Below are positions 19,726-30,593 of a stretch of DNA of 64,000 bases, piece after piece. Location: the NCBI GenBank assembly GCA_037954665.1, contig JBBMOL010000232.1, positions 917,722 to 981,721 on the forward strand, in the 5' to 3' direction. This DNA comes from Laguncularia racemosa (taxonomy: Eukaryota; Streptophyta; Magnoliopsida; Myrtales; Combretaceae). The notes below the pieces were generated by a model that saw only the letters and a program-made list of their open reading frames with translations, was not told the origin of the DNA and ran no database searches. The first letter of the stretch is position 1. The number at the start of each line of letters is the position of its first letter. A program made the translations under genes and the position numbers.

Positions 19726-20385
19726 TGACGTGAACCCAGTATTGATCTAAGCCCCCACGTTCAAAAAGGATTAAACCCCAGAATCAAATTTTGAATCAAA
19801 ACGAAGCAAAACCCCCAACCCCAATCAACCCGTCGTTAAAACCTAAGCTATCGGATTGTTTTCTCCAAGCGTTTAGGTAAAGAAATCAAAGGAAGTTCAT
19901 TGCAAAAAACTAAAGAAAGAGGTTTCCCAAAGGAATTTTTTGCTAAATCTGATAAAAGTGTCCTTTCAAATGACAACATAAGGTTTTATATAAAAAAAAA
20001 ACCATAAGCGGGGGGGCCAAAATTCAATAGGGCCCGGCTTTGAAATAACGGAAAAAACAAAAAAGTTCCCACAATATCTGGCCGGCACTACGGGCTGTGC
20101 AGCTTTCCAAGGGCCCGGGAAACCTTTTAAATTTGGCCCGGGGGGCTTCCCTTTGTAAAGGTTGCGTTCCATCGTTTATGGCCTCCCCTTTTCCTGCTTT
20201 TGATATATTATTTTTCTATCATGGGCTTGAATTAGATTGTGTCGACTTGTTCTTGCTCTTGGATTCCAAAAATAATCCTTGCAAGGCCCCCCCTGCTTAA
20301 AACTAGCTCTTTTTCATTGGGCCTCCAATACCAGTAGCGGGTCATTGACTTTGGTTCGAGAACTCTTTGATGCTTTGCCCCATCA
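19726..20385 (-). repeat. C1 3' LTR
   Basis: 660 bases, copy of 27079-27718, but in a block of homopolymer-like degradation. Matches such as GATAAAAGTGTCCTTTCAAATGAC are intact. Confidence 0.9.
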
Positions 20386-20399
20386 TTCCCCCCTTCCTT
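20386..20399 (-). promoter_or_regulatory. C1 polypurine tract
   Basis: AAGGAAGGGGGGAA on the minus strand, directly before the 3' LTR. Confidence 0.8.
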
Positions 20400-21790
20400 G
20401 AAAAGATTCGACCCCGAATCACCTGCATCATCAGAGAAAGGTCAAAACAATAAAGGGTTGCGCTTCAATACCTGGATCTGGGAAGTCAATCTTGAAACGT
20501 TATATTTTTGCCCCCAAACTTAAATGGCCCATCTCCCCCGGGGGCAATTAGATTTCCGTTGTTGAGCAAACCTCCTTTCTAGATTACCCACACCCATCTC
20601 CTAGAGAAAAACAGTCTTCACCACCCTTTTGGGCCCGTCGAGCATAATGCCATTTTTCTTCTCAATTTGGACGAACCTGAGCTGCAATTCCCTTCAAACT
20701 CGCCTTTTTTCTTTCCATTAAGACAACAAATTCTTTAAAAAAGGGAAAAACAAAATATCCAATGGAGTCAGAGGGTTAAAACCCACTCCTCAAAGGAATA
20801 AAATGGTTTTAAATGACGGGCCAAATTTTTATGCAAATTCTACTGTGGCAAAATTTCTCCCATTTTTCAAATTTTAAAATCAAAAAACCCCAACAAGGGG
20901 TTTAAAGAGTCCCATTTACTCTTCCGTCGACCATCATTTGGGGTTGCAACGTGGAGAACAAAAATTTTGCCTCCTATTCCCAAAATTCCCTGACTTAAAA
21001 AATTTCCATCCCTTCACTCACAATGGATTTGGCAACCAGTAACCAAAAATTTCCCCCCAAAAAAACAAATCGGGAATATGTTTGGGCCTTTGTTTTAGAA
21101 CAGGAAAGGGAAATTGGTACTTCTAAACCATCAAAACAACAAATATGCTATTTTTGCCACTTTAGTGTGGTAACCCAACCAAAACCATGAAATGTCAGTC
21201 CGGGTTGATTTGGCAAAGGCAAGGAATGTATCCCATGGGGTTACTCGGATTTTGGGCCTTCATGCAATGATTAACCAAAAGTTCCATCATGCTCATTTTT
21301 TGCCAATAAAAAGTTCGGGGAAAATTCCGTTTTTTAACACCAAAAGGTCCCTTAAACCCCCCCAGTGTTTCCCTTTTTAAACTTTTTTGACGGTTTTTGG
21401 ATGCTAATTTTCTTTTCTTAAACAAAAACCCATTAGCCTTTGAAACAGTATCCCAAATCAACCAAGCACCCAAAATTTTACCAAAAACCGCATCGTTCAA
21501 TTTTTCCTTTTAAGAGTTTAAACCCAAACAAATTTTGTTTTTCAAAGAAGTAAAAGGAATACCTTTGAGAAAATGCTCAGCTACCCGTTTTCTTTTCCGC
21601 TTTTATTTGATCACATTTGAAGGTCTCAAGAATTCCACCATTTCCATTTCCCCTTTTTCAACTTACCCTTTAGTTTTCAAGAACCAAACTCTATGATCAG
21701 AATGAATGATAACTCCTTGGCCAAAGTAATGTTGAAAAATCTGCAAGGGCCTCACCAAAGCATATAGCTCCTTGTCATAGACTGGGTAGT
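20400..21790 (-). pseudogene. pol: C1 integrase, degraded
   Basis: Reading leftwards, 21500-21195 gives GPFGVKK and, later, NPMGYIPCL-type words that match the zinc-finger to core junction of chromovirus integrases. Near 20700-20450 the C-terminal words QVRPN, YARRA, GDGCG and FPDPG fit the region before the polypurine tract. The D,D35E residues cannot be followed with confidence, because this block is full of base runs and stops. A chromodomain was looked for downstream and not found. The integrase would insert cDNA into the genome. Position, strand and partial words support the call, but the reading frame is gone. Confidence 0.5.
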
Positions 21791-22588
21791 TTAATGTAGC
21801 ACCATGAGCTTTTCGCTAAAATAAGCGATTAGCTTGGAAATCCTGCATCAAAACACCACCAATACCTTTCCCGGAAGCATCGCATTCTATCTCAAAAACC
21901 TTCTCAAAATTAGGAAGAACAAGTAAGGGTGCATTAGTCAACTTACCTTTTAGAGCGTTAAAAGGCCTTCTCATGTTCTTCAGTCCATTTGAACTCAGAA
22001 TTCTTCTTAACAAGATCGTTTAAAGGAGCAGCTATAGAACTAAAGTCCCTAACAAAACTCCTGTAAAAGCTTGCTAATCCATGAAAGCTTCTGACCTCAC
22101 TTGCATTCCTTGGTTGTGGGCCACTCCCTAATCGCTTTCACCTTCTCCTCAATCAACCCAGCAATCCCATTTGCACCTACAACAAACCCAAGAAAAAACC
22201 CACAGTTTCCATGCAAAAGGTGCACTTTTTCAAGTTGGCATATAACTTATTTTCTCTCAAAACAGCAAAAAGACATTGTAAATGCGTAAACATACTCATT
22301 TAACGTCTTGCATAAACTAAGATGTCATCAAAGTACACACACAACAAATTTCCCAATAAAAGCACGAAGAACATGATTCATTAATCTCATAAATGTGCTA
22401 GGCGCATTTGTTAACCCGAAAGGCATTACCATCCACTCATAGAGACCGAATTTAGTTTTAAAAGCTGTTTTCCATTCGTCCCCCTCTTTCATTCATAATC
22501 TGGTAATAGCCATTCCTTAAGTCAATTTTGGAAACAGACAAGCACCATGCAATTCATCAAGCATATCATCAAGTCTAGGGATGGGATG
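21791..22588 (-). pseudogene. pol: C1 RT (C-terminal half) and RNase H
   Basis: On the minus strand RT continues from IPRLDDMLDELHG (ends 22588 at S1) through WMVMPFGLTNAPS near 22410 to the catalytic YFDD (22324-22335). The RT-RNase H connection follows: FNALKGKLTNAPLLVLPNF, then FEIECDASGKGIGGVLMQDF (about 21840-21910), which carries the first RNase H Asp. Several frameshifts occur. The N-terminal half lies at 24251-24560, on the other side of the solo LTR. The RT is of the chromovirus type (DELHG, VLMQD). It would convert element RNA to DNA. Confidence 0.85.
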
Positions 22589-24250
22589 TGATGGGTGTCG
22601 AATCCAACAAAAATAAAACCATACTCCTAGACAATTATATGATTTGCATATAGTGGTGAGTAGGGTCGAATCCACAGGGATTGGTAAAGATATTTCTATT
22701 CAAAGAGAACAATAAGAAAAAGGAAAAATTGGGGGGGGGGGGGGGGGGGGGTGGTTTTGTGAATCAAATAAAGTAAAACAAGGTAAGAAAATCAGATATT
22801 GGTAAAAGCCTAGCCAAAGGAAACAAGATGTTTAATTCTAGGAATTGATCATCGATTGCAAATGTTCTCTATTCTTGTTCTAGATAAATTGGTTATGGTT
22901 ATTAACAAGCTCTAACAACCTATCTCTCCTTACTTCCTCGATAACCTCGGACAAGCGCTTTGAATTATTTCTCTTATTGATTAAACAACCCTTAGACAAG
23001 CCCCTTAGGATTTAATCTATCAATAGCATTAAGATCTAGAGAGACCACCAATTCATGCCAGTAGATTATAAGATAACCTATTTAAACATGAATCACATAC
23101 CTCCATAACATAATTCGATCATCTCTTTCATAACCAAACATGTTATTGCGTCACTAAGACTAGAACAATCAAACAATACGGATTTGACGTGCTAGTTGAC
23201 AATAATTAACTTGCTAATTGATAGAAAAGCTCTATTCATACTAATCAACAAATATAATAATGACAAAACGGATTAGAAGATATATGAAAAACCCGAAAGC
23301 AAAGAATAGAATAAATACAAGTCAATTAGAAACCCCACAATTCGTGGAGAATTAAACATCTATGACCCTTTGGCTAGAAAAGTAGCTTAGCTACACATGT
23401 TCATCAATAAAACGAAAATAAAAGATAGAAACATAATGAACCCGGTTGCTTGCTCTGCCTCCGCGTTTCCTTCTTCAAGATCCAAGATTCCAAGATCAAA
23501 AGTTCAAAAAAGAGTTCTCCTAACCCTCTAGGGTTGGCTCTATTTATACTATTAGATGGATAGCATGTGATCTTTTGCTAGCAAGTACGAAAATATTTTT
23601 CCTTTTCAAGTAGATTTTGAGAAGTGAAGATACGTCTGCCTGGCACGCCCCACCACCAACGGCCGTTGGATCAAGTCGTGCCATCCTCTGTGCATATTCT
23701 TCAAGTCTTCAACCGCCCCCAGTGTGAACCGCGGTTAAACACACGGCCAGATTTCAAGCTGTGCCTTCGTCATTGCATAATCTTCAAGTCTTCATCTGTG
23801 TCCAGTGTGTAGCCCCGGTTACAACCCATCGGCTAGATTTCAAGCCGTGTCTTCATCTGGTTGATGTTCCACACTTTCTTCTCCTTGGCACGTCTAGCTT
23901 CCACCATGGCTCCAAGCACGGTTGCGCCCACGGCTTTCCCACCACGGCCGTGCCTTAAGCCGTGTCTCTCTCTGTTCAAAGTCCTCATTTTCCGCCTTCT
24001 TATCCAGTGTGTAACACGGTTTGAAACTTGGCCGTGCCTCAACCGTGCTTCCATCCGTGGTGTAATTTCTTATCTTGATCCAAGTTGTAAATGACTTCTC
24101 TAAAAATACTTGAATTAGCATCCTTGACTCCATTTAACCTGATTTATCACGATGATATAATTAAGTACCATTTCCTTATGATTTCTATAAAATCGATAAT
24201 AATTTAACACAATTTATACTATAAAGATTGAGTATAAAATGGCTCTATCA
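22589..24250 (-). mobile_element. Solo Athila LTR S1 (A1 family) inside C1 RT
   Basis: 1662 bases, reverse complement of the A1 LTR from TGATGGGTGTCG to GGCTCTATCA. It is flanked by a perfect 5-bp duplication, GGATG (22584-22588 and 24251-24255). No internal region or second LTR accompanies it, so a full element was reduced to one LTR by LTR-LTR recombination. Removing it and one duplication restores the RT reading across the site. It contains a G21 tract where A1 has a short C run. Confidence 0.95.
22731..22751. repeat. G21 homopolymer in S1
   Basis: 21 consecutive G. The A1 LTRs have a C run of about 7-8 at the matching place (near 4170 and 12600), so this is an expansion or a consensus error. 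Confidence 0.9.
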
Positions 24251-24880
24251 GGATGTCTATACTTAAAATGTGATCTTATTGATTGCTCGACAGTCGACAC
24301 CATTCACCATGTTCCATCCTTCTTTGGAACCAAGATAAATGGAACTAAACATGAACTGAGGCTCTCTCTCACAAACCCCTTCTCTACCAGATCATCAACT
24401 TGCCTTTGGATCTCTTTGGTTTCCTCTGGATTCGCCCGGTATGCTGGTCTAATTTGTAATTGAAGCACCTGGAATAAAATCAATCTGATGTTCAATGCCT
24501 CTTAGTGGAGGCAATCTCCTTGGTACTTCTTCAGGAAATAAGTCAGCAAATTCTTGCAAAAGAGAAACAACAAACTGCAGGCAAAGAAGAGTTAAGATGG
24601 TTAGTGGAAAGATAAACATCCTTGTACATCAGTACAAGTAAATGTCGTTTTGCCCTCAAAGCACTATTAATCTCACTTGCCTCTCCAATGCCACTCGTGT
24701 TTCCCTCTAATTCTTTCTTCTCACAACTCACCAGTGTGTTTTTTGCCACTCTCTTTTACAGTCTCAATTTTCTTTCCTTGTCCACTCTTGTGTTTCCCTC
24801 TCTCTCTGAACTCTCTAGCAATTCTCATCTGATCCTCACTAGCCTCCTAAGGATTAAGGGGTGTCAAGACCAACTGTCTT
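24251..24880 (-). pseudogene. pol: C1 RT N-terminal half and preceding linker
   Basis: The minus-strand frame 24495-24304 reads RPAYRANPEETKEIQRQVDDL, VEKGFVRESLSSCLVPFILV and PKKDGTW, the start of a chromovirus RT palm. Upstream, 24749-24543 has the linker between protease and RT (YKDVYLSTN, SSLPAVC). The motif leading into DCRAIN is near 24260, after which S1 interrupts. Frame breaks occur but this block is of good sequence quality, so most lesions here are probably real. Confidence 0.85.
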
Positions 24881-25314
24881 TTGTTTAGAATAAAGGAATA
24901 TCTATTATGATACCCATCGTGGGTGACCTTTCTATCAAACTACCAAGGTCATCCCAGTAATATGTGGCAAGCTTGCATAGGTACCACATCACACAATACC
25001 TCATCACAGTATTTCCCTATAGAGAAAGAGACCAGTACTCTCTTGATCACTTTAACCTCCCCACATTCACTCAAACCACTGCAACTTATAAGGCTGTTCA
25101 TGCTTCTCAGTTTTCAGGTTCAGTTTATCAACCAATAATGTGCTAGCAACATTTGTACAACTACCACTATAAATAATCAAACTACACACCTTGTTATTCA
25201 CATGGCATCTAGTATGAAAAATATGCTCTCGCTGCAATAAATATCACCCTCATCCTTAAGTTGAGTATTAAGAACCCGCCTGGTAACAAGCATCTCTCCC
25301 TTTAACAGGCCCTT
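24880..25314 (-). pseudogene. C1 aspartic protease, catalytic Asp lost
   Basis: On the minus strand, words HTRCHVNNKVCSL, then IIYSGSCTNVAS, then KLNLKTEKH and CGTYASLPHI follow each other as in the chromovirus protease. The active site is normally Asp-x-Gly. Here the codon at 25169-25171 reads Tyr (TAT on the minus strand), and GGS-like residues follow. A GAT-to-TAT change would explain it. Stops and shifts occur further on. It lies between the zinc knuckle and RT, as expected. This copy could not process its own polyprotein. Confidence 0.7.
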
Positions 25315-26473
25315 CTAAATCCACATCACTACAATCTTCCAGTGGGGCATGTCATCATCTTCCCCTGAACTCACACTCTCCACATCACCACTCTCTAAAA
25401 GGATCATCGCCTTAGTGTTTGGACACTGCGATGCAATATGCCCAAATCCATGGCACCTGAAACACTTAATATCACGCAATCTAGAAGTAGATTTGGTTTC
25501 AGTGTTACCTTTCAAATAAGATGCCGGTGCCTTAGCCTTCTCTTCCTCCTTAGTTTTCGGTGGTGGTTTGTTATTCTTCCAATTCGACTTCCATGAAGAA
25601 CTAGAAGTTGAACTATACCTGGAAGAACTTGAAACTAGGTGATACCTTGAAGTACTCTTTCCTTTTAGCTGCTTCTCAACCTTGATCACCTTATGCAATA
25701 ATTCCTCAATAATCTACATAATGTTGTAGATCAACAATATCAGCGATCTTCCTATTCAATCCACCAATGAACCTAGCCATTGTAGCTCCATCATCCTCCT
25801 CCACCTTAGCTCTAATCATGGCTATTTCCATCTCCTTATAATAGTCCTCTACACTTTTGGACCCTTGTGTCAGACCCCGCAACTTCCTATGCAAATCCCT
25901 ATAATAGTGATTAGGAATGAACCTCTTCTGCATAATAGTTTTCATTCTCCCCCAAGTGCTAATAGGTTCCTCTCCATACCGTCACCTATTCCTAACCAAT
26001 TGATCCCACCATACACTTGCATAGTCAGTGAACTCAACTGCTGCAAGATTAATTTTCTTGTCCTCTGAATAGTTATGGCACTCAAAAATGTGATCAACCT
26101 TTCGCTCCCATTTCCAAGTATAATTCTGGGTCATTCTTCCCTTAAAAGGAAGGTATTTTCATTTTTTTTGCTACCCAAGTTACTATCTCTTCTTTGGGTA
26201 TTTTCTCTCCCCATCACAAAGTTATACTCTCCTAATTCAGTGTCCTCTCCCTCTTCTATTCTCACTCCCCTCCTTGGAAGCCTCTCAAATCTTCAACCCA
26301 TTGTAGTGCTACCTGTGGCCTCCCTACTTTGCTCCATCCTATCCATCCTTTGATGGACTGGCTCTAACTCAACCCTCATCATTTTTCTCATCTCACCCAA
26401 TAGCGCATGAAACAACAGCTTATTATTCTCCTACTCCCCCTTTTTCCCTGTCAGGTGAACTTTGGCCAGACAT
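25315..26473 (-). pseudogene. gag: C1 gag with zinc knuckle
   Basis: The start is taken at ATG 26473 (minus), MSGQSSPD. The capsid region is recognisable from VEFTDYASVWWDQLV (about 26040) and RMKTIMQKRFIPNHYYRDLH to EEDDGATMARFIGGLNRKIAD. A one-base shift near 25705 joins it to the frame 25698-25315. That frame has a Lys/Ser/Thr-rich linker, the C-x2-C-x4-H-x4-C knuckle CFRCHGFGHIASQC (about 25460-25420) and an acidic end (SGEDDD). Several shifts affect the N-terminal 150 codons. It would form the particle shell and bind RNA. Confidence 0.85.
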
Positions 26474-27058
26474 TTTGCTGCAACAAGGATCGTTAGTAAT
26501 AAAAATATATCAAGGCTTCACAATTCACTCCCTCACCAATTTTACACTCAAAGATGTGTGTACACTCGTGTATCTCACAATTTGATTTTCCACGATAAAA
26601 TTCTCACCACTCTAACTCTCCTTTGCAAATCCTTGCTCAAGAACTAACTCAATGAGTTTTTCTCCAAAATAAACCACTAGGATAAATCAACTAAACAACT
26701 CGAATTTCAACACGAAAATGCGACGACTCAATGAATAACTACGATTGACCCAATAGGAATAAGTGAATTTGATAGGAAACAATGAACTTAAACAATTAAA
26801 GAAACAAACTAAAATATAAACTGAATTTTTTTTTATACGAATTTTCTGTTCTTTTTTTTTTTGTGAACTTTAATTGCAACTAATTCAAGACAATGGAATT
26901 GCCTTTGGGATTCGGCAATTGAATTTCCCGTCGTCGAAACAGAAAAGTAATTCTACAAGCAGCAAAACAATTTTTTTTTTTTTTTACTACGACAGAAAAT
27001 TTATGCAATCAATTAAAGAAAAATATTAACAAGGATAGAGATTACCCGATTCAATTGA
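26474..27058 (-). other. C1 leader between primer site and gag
   Basis: About 585 bases without a credible ORF on either strand, AT-rich, with T-runs. Presumably the 5' untranslated leader and packaging region. I see no other feature. Confidence 0.6.
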
Positions 27059-27076
27059 GCCTTGGCTCTGATACCA
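27059..27076 (-). promoter_or_regulatory. C1 primer-binding site (initiator Met tRNA type)
   Basis: Minus strand TGGTATCAGAGCCAAGGC, two bases after the 5' LTR. It begins with the TGGTATCAGAGC string found in many plant Ty3 and Ty1 elements. Confidence 0.92.
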
Positions 27077-27078
27077 AA

Positions 27079-27718
27079 TGACGCAAACCCTAGATATCGA
27101 TCTAAGACCCAACGTTCAAGAAGGATTCAAACCCGAGAATCGAAATTGAATCGAAAACGAAATGAATCCCGACCCCAAATCGAACCCGTCGATTAGAACC
27201 TAAGCTATCTAGATTGATTTCTCCAAGTGTTTAGGATGAAGAAATCGAAGGAAGTTCTATTGCAAGAACTAAAGAAGAGAGGATTCTCTCAAGGAAATTT
27301 TTACTCAATCTGATAAAAGTGTCCTTTCAAATGACAACATAAGGTATTATATTCGAAAAAAAAAACACATAAGCTAGCGGCCTAAATTCATATATGCCGG
27401 CTTTGAAATAACGGAAGAAAACAAAAAGACACTCCACGAATATCTAGGCCGGCACTACGCCCTATGCAGCTTCCAAGGCCAGTAACCTTGAAATTTAGGC
27501 CGGCTGCCTTCCCTTTGCTGAAGGCTAATCGTTCCATCGTGATGGCCTTCGCTTCGTCTGTGTCGACTTGCTTTTTGCTCTTAGAGTTCCATAACTAATC
27601 CTTGCAAGGCTTCTCCCGCTCGCTTAACTCTAGCTCTTGTCATTGGAACTCCAATACCATGTAGCGGGTCATTAGAATTTGGTTCGAGAACTTTTAAAAT
27701 GCTACTTGATCCCCATCA
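27079..27718 (-). repeat. C1 5' LTR
   Basis: 640 bases, well preserved. On the minus strand it has GCCGGC boxes (for example 27396-27401) and, 45 bases downstream, a TATAATA box (27345-27351). It abuts the primer site at one end and T2 protease sequence at the other. Confidence 0.92.
27345..27520 (-). promoter_or_regulatory. C1 LTR promoter: GCCGGC boxes and TATAATA
   Basis: Several GGCCGGC/GCCGGC boxes between 27396 and 27515 precede TATAATA (27345-27351), which is followed by CTTATG on the minus strand. A2's LTR has the same boxes, the same TATAATA and nearly the same spacing (46 bases). Confidence 0.6.
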
Positions 27719-28110
27719 CCTTCTCCCCGAAAGAGCTAGGAGAGGAGGGAGACCAACATACAAAACCACTGTTCATAGTGGTTAGGAGGAACGACACAAT
27801 TGTTTCTTGGGTACTCATCGATAACGGGGCGTCCCTCAACGTTTGCCCATTGGCTACCCTCGACTTATTGGGGGTTGATCCAAGCAATATAAAACCTAGC
27901 TTAACGGTGGTCAGGGCTTTTGATGGGTCAAATAGAGATATAGTAGGGGAAATAAAACCTACCAATGGAGATTGGTCCACAAGTATTCCACATATCTTTC
28001 CAGGTCCCCTTGACATCACAAGATCTTTCAACCTACTCTTAAGAAGGCCCTGGATATATGCTGCTGAGCCATAACCCTCCAGTCTCCACCAAAGGGTCAA
28101 ATTTATTGCG
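27719..28110 (+). pseudogene. T2 aspartic protease
   Basis: Continues T2 after C1. The frame up to 28074 reads PKELGEEGDQHTKPLFIVV, then the active site VLIDNGASLNVCP, then TVVRAFDGSNRDIVGEI and LLLRRPWIYAAEP. This is complete through the catalytic region and keeps the 11 bases missing from T1. The Asp-Asn-Gly-Ala form is that of Tat-type proteases. Frame slips occur near 27990 and 28070. It would process Gag-Pol in the particle. Its N-terminal side lies before C1. Confidence 0.8.
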
Positions 28111-28780
28111 AATGGCTAGATAGTCACCGTGCTAGGTGAGCAAGATTACGCCATATACAAAGAAAACTGCCATAACCATACATTAGGAAGGAGGTTCAGA
28201 AGACCCGTCCTCCAAATATTATAATGAAGTGAACGTGGTGACCAGCAAGGAGGGCCATCAGTTTAAGGAGGGGCAGCAAGGGACGTTTGGACTAAGTACT
28301 TTCTTATAGCTCGGGAAGAAGCACAAGCCAAAGATGTCAAAGCCAGAATGAAAGAAAAGCCAAGCAACACCCCAATGCTATTCCACCCCTCCAACAATCC
28401 TTCAGAAAAGCAACTGTCATTCAAGAGCCTCAGATAAACGAAGGTGACGTCAGCAATGGGAGCCCAACCCCTCGCACGTCCAAATCACATCCAGCTCTTA
28501 ATAATTGGTTCTGTTATCCTATTGATAGCTCTAGGTCAGCTTAAGGATAGAGAACAATTATTGAACAAATTATTATGTGAGACTTCTTTATTAATTCAAT
28601 CACAGTTTGTCTTACTTATATATATGCTTTCATTTTACTTTACACAAATCACCAACCATCCAACAATTAGGGATATTTTGGCGCAGGTAGAAAATAAAAA
28701 ACACTGATATTCTTGACAACCTGAAATAATATAAGAAAATTGGCAAAAACATGAACAAACGGAATATCAATTGACGAGTC
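28110..28780 (+). other. T2 protease-RT linker with candidate intron
   Basis: Coding-like words (DVWTKY, KEKPSNTPM) fade near 28430. Then follows AT-rich sequence conserved with T1 and T3, ending in GGCGCAGGTAG near 28682, a possible splice acceptor. No credible ORF after 28440. Confidence 0.5.
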
Positions 28781-29335
28781 GGTGGAGACAGTAAATCTAA
28801 GAAGCATGGAAAAACCTAAAAACCTCAAAATCGGAACCAATTCAAGTGCGCAGCAAAAGTATGAGATAAACCGAGCTGTTAACAGAATATGCGGATGTGT
28901 TCGCCGGTCATATGGTGACATGTCAGGACTAGACCAATCAATAGTGGTTCATAGGCTTTCCCCCAAAGGAAGATGTCAAACCTAAAAAACAAAAAATGAG
29001 AAGATTTAGGCCTGACATCTTACTAAAGATTAAGGAAGAAGTCAAGAAATGGCTAGAAGTAGGGTTCATCGAAATGTCCGATTACCCAGAATGGGTAGCA
29101 AATAATAGTCCCCCGTTATGAAAAAGAATGGAAAGGTATGCGTATGCGTAGACTTCCAGGACTTAAAACCAAGCTACGCCAAAGATAACTTCCCCCTACC
29201 TCACATTGAGTTCTAGTGGACAACATTTGGGAAACCATTTTTTCTCTTTCATGGAGGGTTTCTCAAGATATAACCAAAAAAAAAGGCTGAAGAAAAAAAA
29301 CCAAAACATTTTTCATCATAATTGGCAAGCTTTTA
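28781..29335 (+). pseudogene. pol: T2 reverse transcriptase, N-terminal part only
   Basis: KNLKIGTNSSAQQKYE, then a GDMSGLDQSIVVHRLS segment, RRFRPDILLKIKEEVKK, VGFIEMSDYPEWVAN and, near 29210-29300, the FSFMEGFSRYNQ region. These are the fingers and early palm of a Tat-type RT. Homology stops near 29335 after NWQAF. The next bases match T3 from about 41430, beyond integrase. The catalytic YVDD, RNase H and the whole integrase are missing. The quality of the first 400 bases is good, so the deletion looks real. Confidence 0.8.
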
Positions 29336-29399
29336 AAAAAATAACAATCATCAATCATAAAAGCACAAACTTTTTACTCAGTCATAGAAACAGTTAAAC

Positions 29400-30250
29400 A
29401 AAAATTTTGTCAGCTCGCATAGGGCACTTATCTAAACATCCCCCCTTGAAAATTTAGTCACCCCTAATAGGGCACTTTCCTAATATCCTTCCAAGGGGTT
29501 AGCCTAAAAACACCTTTCAAAATTTTTTGCATGGGTTAGTCAGCCCCATTGGGGTATTTCCCTAAACACCCTCGTGGGGTAAACACATTGGGGCACCTTT
29601 CGAGACAGTTTTCCTACCAAAAACATCAGCCCAAAAAGGGGACACTTTCCTGGATATTCTCTCTTAGGGTCAGCCCTGGGGGCACCTTTTGAGACATTTT
29701 GTCATAGGTGGTTAGCTCAAGGGGGGCACTTCCTAGATACCTTTTTTAAAGTCACCCACAAGGGCCCCTTTTTTTGAGACGTTCTCTATCTATGGGTTTA
29801 GTAACCCCCACAATGGGCACTCCCCAAAATTCTTGCCTCAAGGTCACTCAAAAAGGGGCACCTTTTGAGACATTTCCCCCCCCAGGGTCTTGATCAAGAA
29901 ACATTCCCCGCATGGGGTTAGTACCCAAAAAGGGGGCACTTTCCAGACACTTTTTTTTAAATTTTAGCAAAAAAGGAGCACTTTTCGAATCCTTTGATTA
30001 GTTCTCAAAAGGAGCATTTTTTTTCGAATCCTCGTTAGCTACTCAAAGGGAGCACTTTTTAAATCTATCGATTTTTCTCGAAGGAGCCTTTTCGAATCCA
30101 AACGATTAGTTAGCTCAAAGAGCACTTTTCGAACATCAATTATTAGCTCAGAGGAACACCTTCGAATTTATAAATTTCACTCATGGAGCACCTCAAGGAT
30201 TTTTTCCAACCACGCTAGTCCATCAGTCTTCTTTTGACAGGCGGCCCTCA
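29400..30250 (+). repeat. T2 3' tandem array
   Basis: Units contain GTCAGCCC or TAGTTAGCTCA followed by GGGCACTTTCC or GGAGCACTTTTCGAAT. Two sub-arrays, about 91-bp units (29400-29950) and about 37-bp units (29970-30200), have fewer copies than in T3. Boundaries are blurred by sequence degradation. Confidence 0.75.
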
Positions 30251-30593
30251 TAAGAGCGCTTCCAAGATAATCTTCTCTTAAAAGGGTTGCAATCTGAAAG
30301 ACCTTCCTACATTAGAAATTCTACCTCCTAAAAAAAGTTTGAGATTTTTCCTATCCCCAATTAGTTAGCCCAAGAGCATTTTTTGGGGGAGGATACTTAC
30401 CTAGAGTTGGGGCCCTTTTCCAAAGCAATACCAACCACACAAAAACACTCGGGGGTTTATTTACTCATACTTTTTTCACAGAAACTAAATCCAGATAACC
30501 AGCCAAACCAGGGGATCCTTCGGCAAAAAGGCCAAAAAGGGCGCTTTCGTCTTTTAGTTAAGTTTTCCAAACTTTACTAAAAAAGGGGGGCAG
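30250..30593 (+). other. T2 region between array and 3' LTR, with polypurine tract
   Basis: Matches T3 42890-43269 (for example GACAGGCGGCC, GCCAAACCA). It ends with AAAAAAGGGGGGCAGC (about 30577-30593), the counterpart of T3's AAAGAGGGGCAGC. No ORF. Confidence 0.7.

Larger units (their letters stand above)
19726..27718 (-). mobile_element. Chromovirus-like Ty3 element C1 with nested solo LTR S1
   Basis: Two direct repeats, 19726-20385 and 27079-27718, start TGACG and end CCATCA on the plus strand. On the minus strand the primer site TGGTATCAGAGCCAAGGC (27059-27076) follows the right-hand LTR, and the tract AAGGAAGGGGGGAA (20386-20399) precedes the left-hand one, so the element reads leftwards. 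Flanking pentamers are CTTTC and CCTTC. Order on the minus strand: gag, protease, RT, RNase H, integrase. The initiator-Met primer type and Gag style suggest a chromovirus. No chromodomain is visible, but the integrase end is degraded. Confidence 0.92.

Noticed and set aside
20386..21200. A chromodomain at the end of C1 integrase
   Set aside because: Looked for because chromoviruses carry one, but no convincing aromatic-cage pattern is readable in this degraded block. Not claimed.
24622..26353. Plus-strand ORFs across C1 gag and protease
   Set aside because: The coding strand is minus there (zinc knuckle, RT and protease motifs). The plus ORFs are antisense shadows.
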